From Arachis hypogaea (taxonomy: Eukaryota > Streptophyta > Magnoliopsida > Fabales > Fabaceae), in NCBI RefSeq assembly GCF_003086295.3, contig NC_092052.1, forward strand, positions 76,760,687 through 76,824,686: a DNA stretch of 64,000 nucleotides. Reading direction: 5' to 3'. The translations under genes and the position numbers were made by a program. Below are positions 36,287 to 49,500 of this stretch, piece by piece. The notes below the pieces were generated by a model. It did not search any database, had not been told where the DNA came from, and worked only from the letters and a program-made list of their open reading frames with translations. Position 1 is the first letter of the stretch; each line of letters opens with the position of its first letter.

Positions 36287-37797
36287 TGATGAGAAAACTT
36301 TTGCGTGGTCTAGAAATTTGCGGATAAATCCTCGTTGCAAGTATAGTTTCTAAACCTTCAAAAGTCCTTTCATACAAACGTTTTTGGTTGTCACAAGTAA
36401 CAAACCCCTTAAAAATTGTTAACCGAGTATTCAAACCTCGGGTCGTCTTAAGAAACTGCAAGGAGGCATGTTCTTATTATTGACTATGGAGATTGTAAAT
36501 TCGGGGTTTCAAGAAGGAGGAATAAATATGACAATTAATTTAAATGGCAATTAAAATAAATAAATACTGTAAAGCAAAATTTTGGCAAGGTAAGAGAAAT
36601 TGGAAGTCCAACTTAGTTATTCCTCTCAACAATAGTGAAAGTTGAATCTTAATTCCACTTAGTTAACCTTTACTAAAGCAAAGGAAAGTCAAGGGACTAA
36701 TTAGTTTGACCTTCCAATCCTATTTATTTCCTAAGAAAAATTTGGGATTATTGAAGTTCAGTTCAATTAGCAAGATAACGATTATTACTTATGCTGAGTT
36801 TAATAACTGTTGAGTTACTGATTTCTTAACCAAGACTAAAAGGGGAAAAAGTAAAATTGTTGGAATAAAAGTGTCCTTAGATGGAAAGCAATGGTAACAC
36901 AAATTAAAGAGAAAGCAATCAATAACTGAAATACCTCAAATAATCATTAATTCAATTCATAACATGGAAAGGGTTCATAAGCCAATTTGGCAACATTTAT
37001 AGATACGAATAAAAGCATTAAAGTAAAAGTGGCATAGAAACATAAATTAAAGTAAATATTAAACCTGGATCGAGAGTTACTCTTAAAAACTAAGAGAAGT
37101 CCTAAATCCTAATCCTAAGAGAGAGAGGAGACAACCTCTCTCAAACTAAATCTAAATCATGGAAAGTGAAAATTGGCGAGCTCTCCCTGAATGGATGCAT
37201 TCCCCCACTTCATAACCTCTGGTCTATGCCTTCTGGACTTGGATTTCGGCCAAAAAGGGCTTCAGAATTCACTATGAGTGTTTTCTGCAATTTTTGGTGC
37301 GTGGCCTCTGTCACGCGTCCGCGTGGGTCACGCGGTCGCGTCGTTCGGAGCTTTTGCTTGCCACGCAGTGGCGTTTGTCATGCGACCGCTTCATGTGCGT
37401 TCTGCTTAAGGCGCGCGGTCGCGTCAGTCATGCGACCGCGTCGCTGCTTCTTTGCGCTTGGCACGCATCCGCGTCGCCCATGCGATCACGTGGATGCCAA
37501 TTTCCTCAGAAGCTCCGTTTTGTGCTTTCCTTCCAATGTAGTATGTTTCCTTTCCATCCTTTAAGTCATTCTGCCTTAGAAAATCTAAAACTACTCAACA
37601 CACTAATCACGGCATCGAATGGAAATAAAGGTAATTAAAAATAATTAATTTTAAAGCTTACGAAACATATTTTTCACATATATCACATAATAAGGAAGGG
37701 AAAGTAAAACCATGCAATTAATATGAATAAGTGGGTGAAGGATTGAATAAATCACTCAAATTAAGCACAAAATAACTCATGAAATATGGGTTTATCA
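36287..37797 (-). repeat. 5' LTR of copy 1
   Basis: A 1511-bp LTR, 5' in element sense. It carries the same CpG palindrome block (37312-37492), hairpin and putative TATA box (36995-37002) as its partner. It lacks three bases (ctc, near 36450) that are present in the other three LTRs. Compared with the right LTR of copy 2 only about five substitutions were seen over 1.5 kb. Confidence 0.93.
37312..37492. repeat. CpG-dense palindrome-pair block in 5' LTR (copy 1)
   Basis: Equivalent to 28778-28960, with several CpG-to-TpG/CpA type changes (gcggtcgc to gcagtggc; gcgtccgc to gcatccgc; gcgatcgc to gcgatcac). These fit deamination of methylated cytosines. The 17-bp spacing is unchanged. Confidence 0.75.
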
Positions 37798-37802
37798 AGG
37801 AC
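37798..37802. repeat. Right 5-bp target-site duplication (aggac)
   Basis: Identical to the five bases at 27745-27749, and followed by acctaaaggcgagccg, the expected satellite continuation. Confidence 0.9.
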
Positions 37803-38344
37803 ACCTAAAGGCGAGCCGAAATGGCCTCATCTTCAGCAGGCTCCTCCGGTTTTTTTTACGTCGTGCTGCCCCTCGTTCTTTAAATGACACTATCCCGAGG
37901 AAGACACCTAAAGGAAAGCCGTAATGGCCTCATCTTCAGCAGGCTCCTCCAGTTTTTTTTTCTGGTTTTTTTTTAACGTCGTGCTGACCCTCGTTCTTTA
38001 AATGACGTTATCCTGAGGAGAACACCTAAAGGCGAGCCATAATGGCCTCATCTACGGCAGGCTCCTCCGGTTTTTTTTCTAGTTTCCTTTTATGTCGTGC
38101 AGACCTTCGCTCTTTAAATGACGCTATCTCGAGGAGAACACGTAAAGGCGAGCTGTAATGGCGTCATCTTCGGCAGGCTCTTCCGGTTTTTTTTACTACG
38201 TGCTGATCTACGCTCTTTAAATGACGCTATCCCGAGGAGGACACCTAAAGGCGAGCCGTAATGGCCTCATTTTCGGCAGGCTCCTCCGGTTTTTTTTTAC
38301 ATCATGTTGACCCTCGTCCTTTAAATGACGCTATCCCGAGGAGG

Positions 38345-41300
38345 ACACCTAAAGGCGAGCCGCAATGGCCTCATCTTCGGCAGGCTCCTGTGGTTTTTTT
38401 TATAGTTTTTTTTTACGTCGTGCTAACCCTCGTTCTTTAAATGGCGCTATCTCGAGGAGGACACCTAAAGGGGAGCCGTAATGGCCACATCTTCGGCAGG
38501 CTCCTCCGGTTTTTTTTACGTCGTGCCGACCCTCGTTCTTTAAATGACGCTGTCCCGGGATGGACACCTAAAGGCGAGCCGTAATGGCCTCATCTTCGGC
38601 AGGCTCCTCCGGGTTTTTTTTGTTGGTTGTTTTTTTACGTTTTGCTGACCCTCGTCCTTTAATTGACACTATCTCGAGGAAGACACCTAAAGGCGAGCCG
38701 TAATGGCCTCATCTTCGGCAGGCTCCTCCGGTTTTTTTTCGATTTTTTTTTACGTCGCGCTGACCCTCGTTCTTTAAATGACGCTATCCCAAGGACACCT
38801 AAAGGCTAGCCGTAATGGCCACATCTTCGGCAGGCTCCTAAGGTTTTCTTCCGATTTTTTTTACGACGTACTGACCCTCGTTCTTTAAAAGACGCTATCC
38901 CGAGGAGGACACCTAAAGGCGAGCCGTAATGTCCTCATCTTCAGCAGGTTCCTCCAATTTTTTTTACGTCGTGCTGCCCCTCGTTCTTTAATTGACACTA
39001 TCCCGAGGAGGACACCTAAAGGAGAGCCGTAATGGCCTCATCTTCGGCAGACTCCTTCGGTTATTTTTTCTGGTTTTTTTTTTACATCGTGCTGACCTTC
39101 GTTCTTTAAATGATGTTATCCTGAGGAGAATACCTAAAGGAGAGCCGTAATGGCCTCATCTTCGGCAGGCTCCTCCGTTTTTTTTTACGTCGTGCCGACC
39201 CTCGTTCTTTAAATGACGCTGTCCCGGGAGGGACACCTAAAGCCGAGCCGTAATGGCCTCATCTTCGGCAGGCTCCTCCGGGTTTTTTTTGTTGGTTATT
39301 TTTTTACGTTTTGCTGACCCTCGTCCTTTAATTGACGCTATCCCGAGGAAGACACCTAAAGGCGAGCCGTAATGGCCTCATCTTCGGCAGGCTCCTCCGG
39401 ATTTTTTTGATTTTTTTTTACGTCGTGCTGACCCTCGTTCTTTAAATGACGCTATCCCAACACCTAAAGGCGAGCCGTAATGTCCTCATCTTCAGCAGGT
39501 TCCTGCGATTTTTTTTACGTCGTGCTGCCCCTCGTTCTTTAAATGACACTATCCCAAGGAGGACACCCAAAGGAGAGCCGTAATGGCCTCATCTTCGGCA
39601 GGCTCCTTCGGTTATTTTTTCTGGTTTTTTTTTACATCGTTCTGACCTTCGTTTTTTAAATGACGCTATCCTGAGGAGAATACCTAAAGGCGAGCCATAA
39701 TGGCCTCATCTTCGGCAGGCTCCTCCTGTTTTTTTTACTACGTGCTGACCCTCACTCTTTAAATGACGCTATCTCGAGGAGGACACCTAAAGGCGAGCCG
39801 TAATGGCGTCATTTTCGGCAGGCTCCTCCGGTTTTTTTTCCTTTTTATTTTACATCATGCTGACCCTCGTTCTTTAAATGACGCTCTCCCGATGAGGACA
39901 CTTAAAGGCGTGCCGTAATGGCCTCATCTTCGGCAGGCTCGTCCGATTTTTTTCTGGTTTTTTTTTACGTCGTGCTGACCCTCGTTCTTTAAATGACGCT
40001 ATCTCGAGGAGGACACCAAAAGGGGAGCCGTAATGGTCTCTTCCTCGGAAAGCTCATCCGGTTTTTTTTTTTACGTCGTGCCGACCATCGTTCTTTAAAT
40101 GACGTTGTCCCGAGATGGACACCTAAAGGCGAGCCGTAATGGCCTCATCTTCGGCAGCCTCCTCCGGTTTTTTTTGTTGGTTTTTTTTATGTTGTGCTGA
40201 CCCTCGTCCTTTAGTTGACACTGTCACAAGAAGGACACCTAAAGGCGAGCCGTAATGGCCTCATCTTCGGCAGGTTCCTGAGATTTTTTTCCGATTTTTT
40301 TTACGTCGTGCTGACCCTCGTTCTTTAAATGACGCTATCCCGAGGACACCTAATGGCTAGCCGTAATGGCCACATCTTTGGCAGGCTCCTACGGTTTTTT
40401 TCCGATTTTTTTTACGACGTGCTGACCCTCGTTCTTTAACTGACGCTATCCCGAGGAGGACGCCTAGAGGCGAACCGTAATGGCCTCATCTTCAGCAGCT
40501 CCTCCGGTTTTTTTCATTTTTTTTACGTCGTACTGCCCCTCGTTCTTTAACTGACACTATCCCGAGGAGGACACCTAAAGGTGAGCCGTAATGGCCTCAT
40601 CTTCGGCAGGTTCCTCCGATTTTTTTCCATTTTTTTTCACTACGTGCTGACTCTAATTCTTTAAATGATGCTATCCTAAGGAGGACACCTAAAGGCGAGC
40701 CGTAATGGCCTCATCTGCGGCAGGCTCCTCCAGTTTTCTCTTCCGATTTTTTTACGACGTGCCGACCCTCGTTCTTTAAATGACGTTATCCCGAGGAGGA
40801 GACCTAAAGGCGAGCCGTAATGGACTCATTTTCAGCAGGCTTCTCCGGTTATTTTCTAGTTTTTTTTACGTCATGCTGTCCCTCGTTCTTTAAATGACAC
40901 TATCCCGAGGAGGACACCTAAAGGTGAGCCGTAAAGGCCTCATCCTCGGCAGGCTCCTCCGGTTTTTTTTCCAGTTTTTTTTTAACATCATGCTGACCCT
41001 CGTTCTTTAAATGACGCTATCCCGAGGGGGACACCTAAAGGCGAGCCGTAATGGCCTCATCTTCGGCAGGCTCCTCCGATTTTTTTTGTTGGTTTTTTTT
41101 TACGTTGTGCTGACCCTCGTCCTTTAATTGACGCTATGCCGAGGAGGACACCTAAAGGCAAGCCGTAATGGCCTCATCTTCGACAGGCTCCTCCGATTTT
41201 TTTCCGGGTTTTTTTACATCGTGCTGACCCTCGTTCTTTAAATGATGCTATTCCGAAGACACCTAAAGGCTAGCCGTAATGACTACATCTTCGGCAGGCT

Positions 41301-44300
41301 CCTACGGTTTTTTTCTAATTTTTTTTACGACGTGCTGAGCCTCGCTCTTTAAATGACGCTATCCCGAGGAGGATGCCTAGAGGCAAGCCGTAATGGCCTC
41401 ATCTTCAGCAAGCTCCTCCGGTTTTTTTTCGTTTTTTTTACGTCGTGCTGTCCCTCGTTCTTTAAATGACACTATTCCGAGGAGGACATCTAAATGTGAG
41501 CCATAATGGCCTCATCTTTGGCAGGCTCCTCTGGTATTTTTTTTTCACTACGTGATGACCCTAATTTTTTAAATGACGCTATCCTGAGGAGGACACCTAA
41601 AGGCAAGCTGTAATGGCCTCATCTGCGGCAGGCTCCTCCGGTTTTTTTTACTACGTGCTGACCCTCGCTTTTTAAATGACGCTATCCCGAAGAGGACACT
41701 TAAAGGCGAGCCGTAATGGCCTCATTTTCGACAGGCTCCTCCGTTTTTTTTTTCCTTTTTTTTACATCATGCTGACCCTCGTTCCTTAAATGACGCTATC
41801 CCGAGGATGACACCTAAAGGCGAGCCGTAATGGCCTCATCTTCGGCAGGCTCCTCCGGATTTTTTTGATTTTTTTTTACGTCGTGCTGACCCTCGTTCTT
41901 TAAATGACGCTATCCCAACACCTAAAGGCGAGCCGTAATGTCCTCATCTTCAGCAGGTTCCTGCGATTTTTTTTACGTCGTGCTGCCCCTCGTTCTTTAA
42001 ATGACACTATCCCAAGGAGGACACCCAAAGGAGAGCCGTAATGGCCTCATCTTCGGCAGGCTCCTTCGGTTATTTTTTCTGGTTTTTTTTTACATCGTTC
42101 TGACCTTCGTTTTTTAAATGACGCTATCCTGAGGAGAATACCTAAAGGCGAGCCATAATGGCCTCATCTTCGGCAGGCTCCTCCTGTTTTTTTTACTACG
42201 TGCTGACCCTCACTCTTTAAATGACGCTATCTCGAGGAGGACACCTAAAGGCGAGCCGTAATGGCGTCATTTTCGGCAGGCTCCTCCGGTTTTTTTCCTT
42301 TTTATTTTACATCATGCTGACCCTCGTTCTTTAAATGACGCTCTCCCGATGAGGACACTTAAAGGCGTGCCGTAATGGCCTCATCTTCGGCAGGCTCGTC
42401 CGATTTTTTTCTGGTTTTTTTTTACGTCGTGCTGACCCTCGTTCTTTAAATGACGCTATCTCGAGGAGGACACCAAAAGGGGAGCCGTAATGGTCTCTTC
42501 CTCGGAAAGCTCATCCGGTTTTTTTTTTTACGTCGTGCCGACCATCGTTCTTTAAATGACGTTGTCCCGAGATGGACACCTAAAGGCGAGCCGTAATGGC
42601 CTCATCTTCGGCAGCCTCCTCCGGTTTTTTTTGTTGGTTTTTTTTATGTTGTGCTGACCCTCGTCCTTTAATTGACACTGTCACAAGAAGGACACCTAAA
42701 GGCGAGCCGTAATGGCCTCATCTTCGGCAGGTTCCTGAGATTTTTTTCCGATTTTTTTTACGTCGTGCTGACCCTCGTTCTTTAAATGACGCTATCCCGA
42801 GGACACCTAATGGCTAGCCGTAATGGCCACATCTTTGGCAGGCTCCTACGGTTTTTTTCCGATTTTTTTTACGACGTGCTGACCCTCGTTCTTTAACTGA
42901 CGCTATCCCGAGGAGGACGCCTAGAGGCGAACCGTAATGGCCTCATCTTCAGCAGCTCCTCCGGTTTTTTTCATTTTTTTTACGTCGTACTGCCCCTCGT
43001 TCTTTAACTGACACTATCCCGAGGAGGACACCTAAAGGTGAGCCGTAATGGCCTCATCTTCGGCAGGTTCCTCCGATTTTTTTCCATTTTTTTCACTACG
43101 TGCTGACTCTAATTCTTTAAATGATGCTATCCTAAGGAGGACACCTAAAGGCGAGCCGTAATGGCCTCATCTGCGGCAGGCTCCTCCAGTTTCTCTTCCG
43201 ATTTTTTTACGACGTGCCGACCCTCGTTCTTTAAATGACGTTATCCCGAGGAGGAGACCTAAAGGCGAGCCGTAATGGACTCATTTTCAGCAGGCTTCTC
43301 CGGTTATTTTCTAGTTTTTTTTACGTCATGCTGTCCCTCGTTCTTTAAATGACACTATCCCGAGGAGGACACCTAAAGGTGAGCCGTAAAGGCCTCATCC
43401 TCGGCAGGCTCCTCCGGTTTTTTTTCCAGTTTTTTTTTAACATCATGCTGACCCTCGTTCTTTAAATGACGCTATCCCGAGGGGGACACCTAAAGGCGAG
43501 CCGTAATGGCCTCATCTTCGGCAGGCTCCTCCGATTTTTTTTGTTGGTTTTTTTTTACGTTGTGCTGACCCTCGTCCTTTAATTGACGCTATGCCGAGGA
43601 GGACACCTAAAGGCAAGCCGTAATGGCCTCATCTTCGACAGGCTCCTCCGATTTTTTTCCGGGTTTTTTTACATCGTGCTGACCCTCGTTCTTTAAATGA
43701 TGCTATTCCGAAGACACCTAAAGGCTAGCCGTAATGACTACATCTTCGGCAGGCTCCTACGGTTTTTTTCTAATTTTTTTTACGACGTACTGAGCCTCGC
43801 TCTTTAAATGACGCTATCCCGAGGAGGATGCCTAGAGGCAAGCCGTAATGGCCTCATCTTCAGCAAGCTCCTCCGGTTTTTTTTCGTTTTTTTTACGTCG
43901 TGCTGTCCCTCGTTCTTTAAATGACACTATTCCGAGGAGGACATCTAAATGTGAGCCATAATGGCCTCATCTTTGGCAGGCTCCTCTGGTATTTTTTTTT
44001 CACTACGTGATGACCCTAATTTTTTAAATGACGCTATCCTGAGGAGGACACCTAAAGGCAAGCTGTAATGGCCTCATCTGCGGCAGGCTCCTCCGGTTTT
44101 TTTTACTACGTGCTGACCCTCGCTTTTTAAATGACGCTATCCCGAAGAGGACACTTAAAGGCGAGCCGTAATGGCCTCATTTTCGACAGGCTCCTCCGTT
44201 TTTTTTTTCCTTTTTTTTACATCATGCTGACCCTCGTTCCTTAAATGACGCTATCCCGAGGATGACACCTAAAGGCGAGCCGTAATGGCCTCATCTTCGG

Positions 44301-45390
44301 CAGGCTCCTCTGGTTTTTTTTTTCTGTTTTTTTTTACGTCGTGCTGACCCTCGTTCTTTAAATGACGCTATCTCGAGGAGGACACCTAAAGGGGAGCCAC
44401 AATGGCCTCATCTTCGGCAGGCTCCTCGGATTTTTTTTTATGTCATGCCGACCATCGTTCTTTCAATGACGCTGTCCCGGAGTGGACACCTAAAGGCGAG
44501 CTGTAATGGCCTCATCTTCGGCAGGCTCCTCCGGTATTTCTTGTTGGTTTTTTTTATGTTACGCTGACCCTCGTCCTTTAAATGACGCTATCCCGAGGAG
44601 GACACCTAAAGGCGAGCCGTAATGGCCTCATCTTCGGCAGGCTCCTGTGGTTTTTTTTATAGTTTTTTTTTACGTCGTGCTGACCCTCGTTCTTTAAATG
44701 ACGCTATCTCGAGGAGGACACCTAAAGGGGAGCCGTAATGGCCTCATCTTCGGCAGGCTCCTACGGTTTTTTTTACGTCGTGCCGACCCTCGTTCTTTAA
44801 ATGACGCTGTCCCGGGATGGACACCTAAAGGCGAGCCGTAATGGCCTCATCTTCGGCAGGCTCCTCCGGGTTTTTTTTGTTGGTTGTTTTTTTACGTTTT
44901 GCTGACCCTCGTCCTTTAATTGACGCTATCTCGAGGAAGACACCTAAAGGCGAGCCGTAATGGCCTCATCTTCGGCAGGCTCCTCCGGTTTTTTTCGATT
45001 TTTTTTACGTCGTACTGAATCTCGTTCTTTAAATGACGCTATCCCAAGGACACCTAAAGGCTAGCCGTAATGGCCACATCTTCGGCAGGCTCCTACAGTT
45101 TTCTTCCGATTTTTTTTACGACGTACTGACCCTCGTTCTTTAAAAGACGCTATCCCGAGGAGGACACCTAAAGGCGAGCCGTAATGTCCTCATCTTCAGC
45201 AGGTTCCTCCAATTTTTTTTACGTCGTGCTGCCCCTCGTTCTTTAATTGACACTATCCCGAGGAGGACACCTAAAGGAGAGCCGTAATGGCCTCATCTTC
45301 GGCAGGCTCCTCCGGTTATTTTTTCTGGTTTTTTTTTTACATCGTGCTGACCTTCGTTCTTTAAATGATGTTATCCTGAGGAGAATACCT
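38345..45390. repeat. Dispersed repeat of ~0.8 kb satellite cassette
   Basis: The stretch from about 38345 to 39130, marked by ctcctgtggttttttttata at 38385, reappears at about 44600-45390 (same marker at 44642, offset 6257). The order of variants is the same, with a few substitutions. The ~2.46-kb tandem duplication lies between the two. Confidence 0.7.
39401..44320. repeat. Tandem duplication of ~2.46 kb within satellite
   Basis: The block 39401-41858 is repeated from 41859 to about 44315, offset 2455-2458, with very few differences. Shared private variants include cccaacacctaaaggcg, gagattttttt, ctttgattg-type spacers and atggtctcttcctcggaaag. About 21 monomers were copied as one unit, indicating a recent unequal exchange. 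Confidence 0.88.
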
Positions 45391-45769
45391 TAAGGTGATC
45401 CATAATGGCCTCATCTTCGGCATGCTCCTCCGGTTTTTTTTCGTTTTTTTTTTACGTCGTGCTGTCCCTCGTTCTTTAAATGACACTATCCCGAGGAGGA
45501 CATCTAAATGTGAGCCACAATGGCCTCATCTTTGGCAGGCTCCTCTGGTTTTTTTTTTCACTACGTGATGACCCTAATTTTTTAAATGACGCTATCCTGA
45601 GGAGGACACCTAAATGCAAGCCATAATGCCCTCATCTGCGGCAGGCTCCTCCGGTTTTTTTTACTACGTGCTGACCCTCGCTCTTTAAATGACGCTATCC
45701 CGAGGAGGACACCTAAAAGCGAGCCGTAATGGCCTCATCTTCGGCAGGATCCTCCGGTTTTTTCTGGTT

Positions 45770-48700
45770 TTTTTTAGGTCGTGCAGACCCTCGCTCTTTA
45801 AATGATGCTATCCCGAGGAGGGCACCTGAAGGCGAGGTGTAATGGCCTCATCTTCGGCAGGCTCCTCCAGTTTGTTTTTTTACTACGTGCTGACCCTCGT
45901 TCTTTAAATGACGTTATCCTGAGGAGCACACCTATAGGCGAGCCGTAATGGCCTCATCTTCAGCAGGCTCCTCCGGGTTTTTTTTTTACGTCGTGCCGAT
46001 CATCGTTCTTTAAATGACGCTATCCCGGGGTGGACACCTAAAGGCGAGCCGTAATGCCCTGATCTTCGGCAGGCTCCTCCAGTTTTTTTTTCTTGGTTTT
46101 TTTTTACGTCGTGCTGACTCTTGTCCTTTAATTGAATCTATCCTGAGGAAGACACCTAAAGGCGAGCCGTAATGGCCTCATCTTCGGCAAGCTCCTCCAG
46201 TTTTTTCTGGTTTTTTTTCTACGTGCTGACCCTCGTCCTTTAATTGACGCTATCCCAAGGAGGACACCTATAGGCGAGCCGTAATGGCCTCATCTTCGGT
46301 AGGCTCCTCCGGTTTTTTTTCCGGTTTTTTCACTACGTGCTGACCCTCATTCTTTAAATGACGCTATCCCGAGGAGGACACCTAAAGGTGAGCCGTAATG
46401 CCCTCATCTTCAGCAGGCAACACGGTTTTTTTTCTGTTTTTTTTTTTACATCGTGCTCACCCTCTTTCTTTAAATGACGATGTCCCGAGGAGGACACCTA
46501 AAGACGAGCCGTAATGGCCTCATCTTCGACAGGCTCCTTCGATTTTTTTTTCCGGTTTTTTTTATGTCGTGCAGACCCTTGTTCTATAAATGACGCTATC
46601 CTAAGGAGGACACCTAAAGGCGATTCGTAATGGCCTTATCTTCGGCAGGCTCCTCCGGTTTTTTTTTCTGAATTTTTTTACGACGTGCTGACCCTCGTTT
46701 GTTAAATGACGCTATCCCGAGGAGGACACCTAAAGGCGAGCCGTAAAGGCCTCATCTTCGACAGGCTCCTCCGGTTTTTTTTTACGTCGTGCCGACCATC
46801 GTTCTTTAAATTATGCTATCCCGGGGAGGACACCTAAAGGCGAGCCGTAATGGCGTCATCTCTGTCAGGCTCCTCCGGGTTTTTTTGTCAGTTTTTTCAC
46901 CTCGTGCTGACTATCGTCCTTAATGACACTATCCCGAGGAGGACACCAAAAGGCGAGCCGTCATCTTCGGCAGGCTCCTCCGGTTTTTTTTTCAGGTTTT
47001 TTATTTCACATCGTGCAGACCCTCGCTCTTTAAATGATGCTATCCCGATGAGGACACCGAAAGGCGAGCTGTAATGGCCTCATCTTCGCAGGCTCTTCCA
47101 TTTTTTTTACGTGCTAACCCTCGTTCTTTAAATGACGTTATCCCAAGGAGGACACCTAAAGGCGAGCCGTAATGGCCACATCTTCGGCACGCTCCTCCGA
47201 TTTTTTTTTACTACGTGCTGACCCTCGTTCTTTAAATGACGCTATCCCGAGGAGGACACCTAAAGGCAAGCCGTAATGGCCTCATCTTCGGCAGGCCTCC
47301 TCGATTTTTTTCTGGTTTTTTTTACGTCGTGCAGACCCTCGCTCTTTAAATGATGCTTTCTCGAGGAGGGCACCTGAAGGCGAGGTGTAGTGGCCTCATC
47401 TTCGGCAGGCTCCTCCAGTTTTTTTTTTACTACGTGCTGACCCTCGTTCTTTAAATGACGCTATCCTGAGGAGGACACCTAAAGGCGAGCCGTAATGGCC
47501 TCATCTTCAACAGGCTCCTCCGATTTTTTTTACGTGTGCCGATCATCGTTCTTTAAATGACACTATCCCGCGGTGGACACCTAAAGGCGAGCCGTAATGG
47601 CCTAATCTTTGGCAGCTCCTCCGGTTTTTTTTTCAGGTTTTTATTTCACATTGTGCAGACCCTCGCTCATTAAATGATGCTATCCCGATGAGGACACCGA
47701 AAGGCGAGCTGTAATGGCCTCATCTTCGCAGGCTCTTCCATTTTTTTTACGTGCTGACCCTCATTCTTTAAATGACGTTATCCCGAGGAGGACACCTAAA
47801 GGCGAGCCGTAATGGCCACATCTTCGGCAGGCTGCTCCGATTTTTTTTTTACTACGTGCTGACCCTCGTTCTTTAAATGACGCTATCCCGAGGAGGACAC
47901 CTAAAGGCGAGCCGTAATGGCCTCATCTTCGGCAGGCTCCTCCGATTTTTTTTCTGGTTTTTTTTACGTCGTGCAGACCCTCGCTCTTTAAATGATGCTA
48001 TCCCGAGGAGGGCACCTGAGGCGAGGTGTAATGGCCTCATCTTCGGCAGGCTCCTCCAGTTTTTTTTACTACGTGCTGACCCTCGTTCTTAAATGACGCT
48101 ATCCTGAGGAGGACACCCAAAGGCGAGCCGTAATGGCCTCATCTTCAGCAGGCTCCTCAGGTTTTTTTTTTTACGTCGTGCCGATCATCATTCTTTAAAT
48201 GACGCTATCCCGGGGTGGACACCTAAAGGCGAGCCGTAATGCCCTCATCTTCGGCTGGCTCCTCAAGTTTTTTTTTGTTATTTTTTTATGTCGTGCTGAC
48301 CCTCGTCCTTTATTGACGCTATCCCGAGGAAGACCCTAAAGGCGAGCCGTAATGGCCTCATCTTCGCAGGCTCCTCCGGCTTTTTTCTGGTTTTTTTTTT
48401 AGGTCGTGCAGACACTCGCTCATTAAATGATGCTATCCCGAGGAGTGCACCTGAAGGCGAGGTGTAATGGCCTAATCTTCGGCAGGCTCCTCCAGTTTGT
48501 TTTTTTACTACGTGCTGACCCTCGTTCTTTAAATGACGTTATCCCGAGGAGCCCACCTAAAGGCGAGCCGTAATGGCCTCATCTTCAGCAGGCTCCTCCG
48601 GTTTTTTTTTATGTCGTGCCGATCATCGTTCTTTAAATGACGCTATCCCGGGTGGACACCTAAAGGCGAGCCGTAATGCCCTCATCTTCGGCAGGCTCTT

Positions 48701-49500
48701 CCAGTTTTTTTTTTCTTGGTTTTTTTTTATGTCGTGCTGACTCTTATCCTTTAATTGACGCTATCCTGAGGAAGACACCTAAAGGCGAGCCGTAATGGCC
48801 TCATCTTCGGCAGGCTCCTCCAGTTTTTTTCTGGTTTTTTTTACTACGTGCTGACCCTCGTCCTTTATTTGACACTATCCCGAGGAGGACACCTATAGGC
48901 GAGCCGTAATGGCCTCATCTTCGGTAGGCTCCTCCGGTTTTTTTTTTCCGGTTTATTTTCACTACGTGCTGACCCTCATTCTTTAAATGACGCTATCCGA
49001 GGAGAACACCTAAAGGCGAGCCGTAATACCCTCATCTTCGGCAGGCAACACGGTTTTTTTTTTCTGTTTTTTTTACATCGTGCTCACCCTCTTTCTTTAA
49101 ATGACGCTGTCCCGAGGAGGACACCTAAAGCCGAGCCGAAATGGCCTCATCTTCGACAGGGGTCCTTCGATTATTTTTTTCCAGTTTTTTTTACATCGTG
49201 CAGAACCTTGTTCTATAAATGACGCTATCCTAAGGAGGACACCTAAAGGCGATTCGTAATGGCCTTATCTTCGGCAGGCTCCTCCGGTTTTTTTTTCTTA
49301 ATTTTTTTACGACGTGCTGACCCTCGTTCGTTAAATGACGCTATCCCGAGGAGGACACCTAAAGGCGAGCCGTAAAGGCCTCATCTTCAACAGGCTCCTC
49401 CGGTTTTTTTTTTTACGTCGTGCCGACCATCCGTTCTTTAAATTATGCTATCCCGGGGAGGACACCTAAAGGCGAGCCGTAATGGCGTCATCTCTGTCAG
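45770..49500. repeat. Duplicated satellite cassette, offset ~2.63 kb
   Basis: Private variants repeat with an offset of 2625-2632: tttgtttttttactacgtgc at 45871 and 48496, and aaattatgctatcccgggg at 46808 and 49440. Between them a smaller repeat of about 0.65 kb is seen (ttcacatcgtgcagaccctc near 47003 and its variant near 47645). Copies are moderately diverged, so this is older than the 2.46-kb event. Confidence 0.7.

Larger units (their letters stand above)
27750..37797 (-). mobile_element. Complete non-autonomous LTR retrotransposon (copy 1)
   Basis: A 10,048-bp element on the minus strand with two LTRs of about 1.51 kb starting TGAT and ending ATCA in element sense. It has a tRNA-Asp-type primer-binding site, a polypurine tract and a 5-bp target duplication, so both ends are intact. 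The internal region holds two long minus-strand frames broken by stops. I see no protease, reverse transcriptase, RNase H or integrase motif in any frame. The PBS type suggests the Athila/Tat side of Ty3/gypsy. Proteins for movement presumably come from an autonomous relative. In Arachis, families such as FIDEL and its non-autonomous partner Feral are possible matches from memory only. Confidence 0.93.

Noticed and set aside
27750..37797. Autonomous Ty3/gypsy element with gag-pol
   Set aside because: No RT, RNase H, protease or integrase signature was seen in either strand of the 7-kb interior, in either copy.
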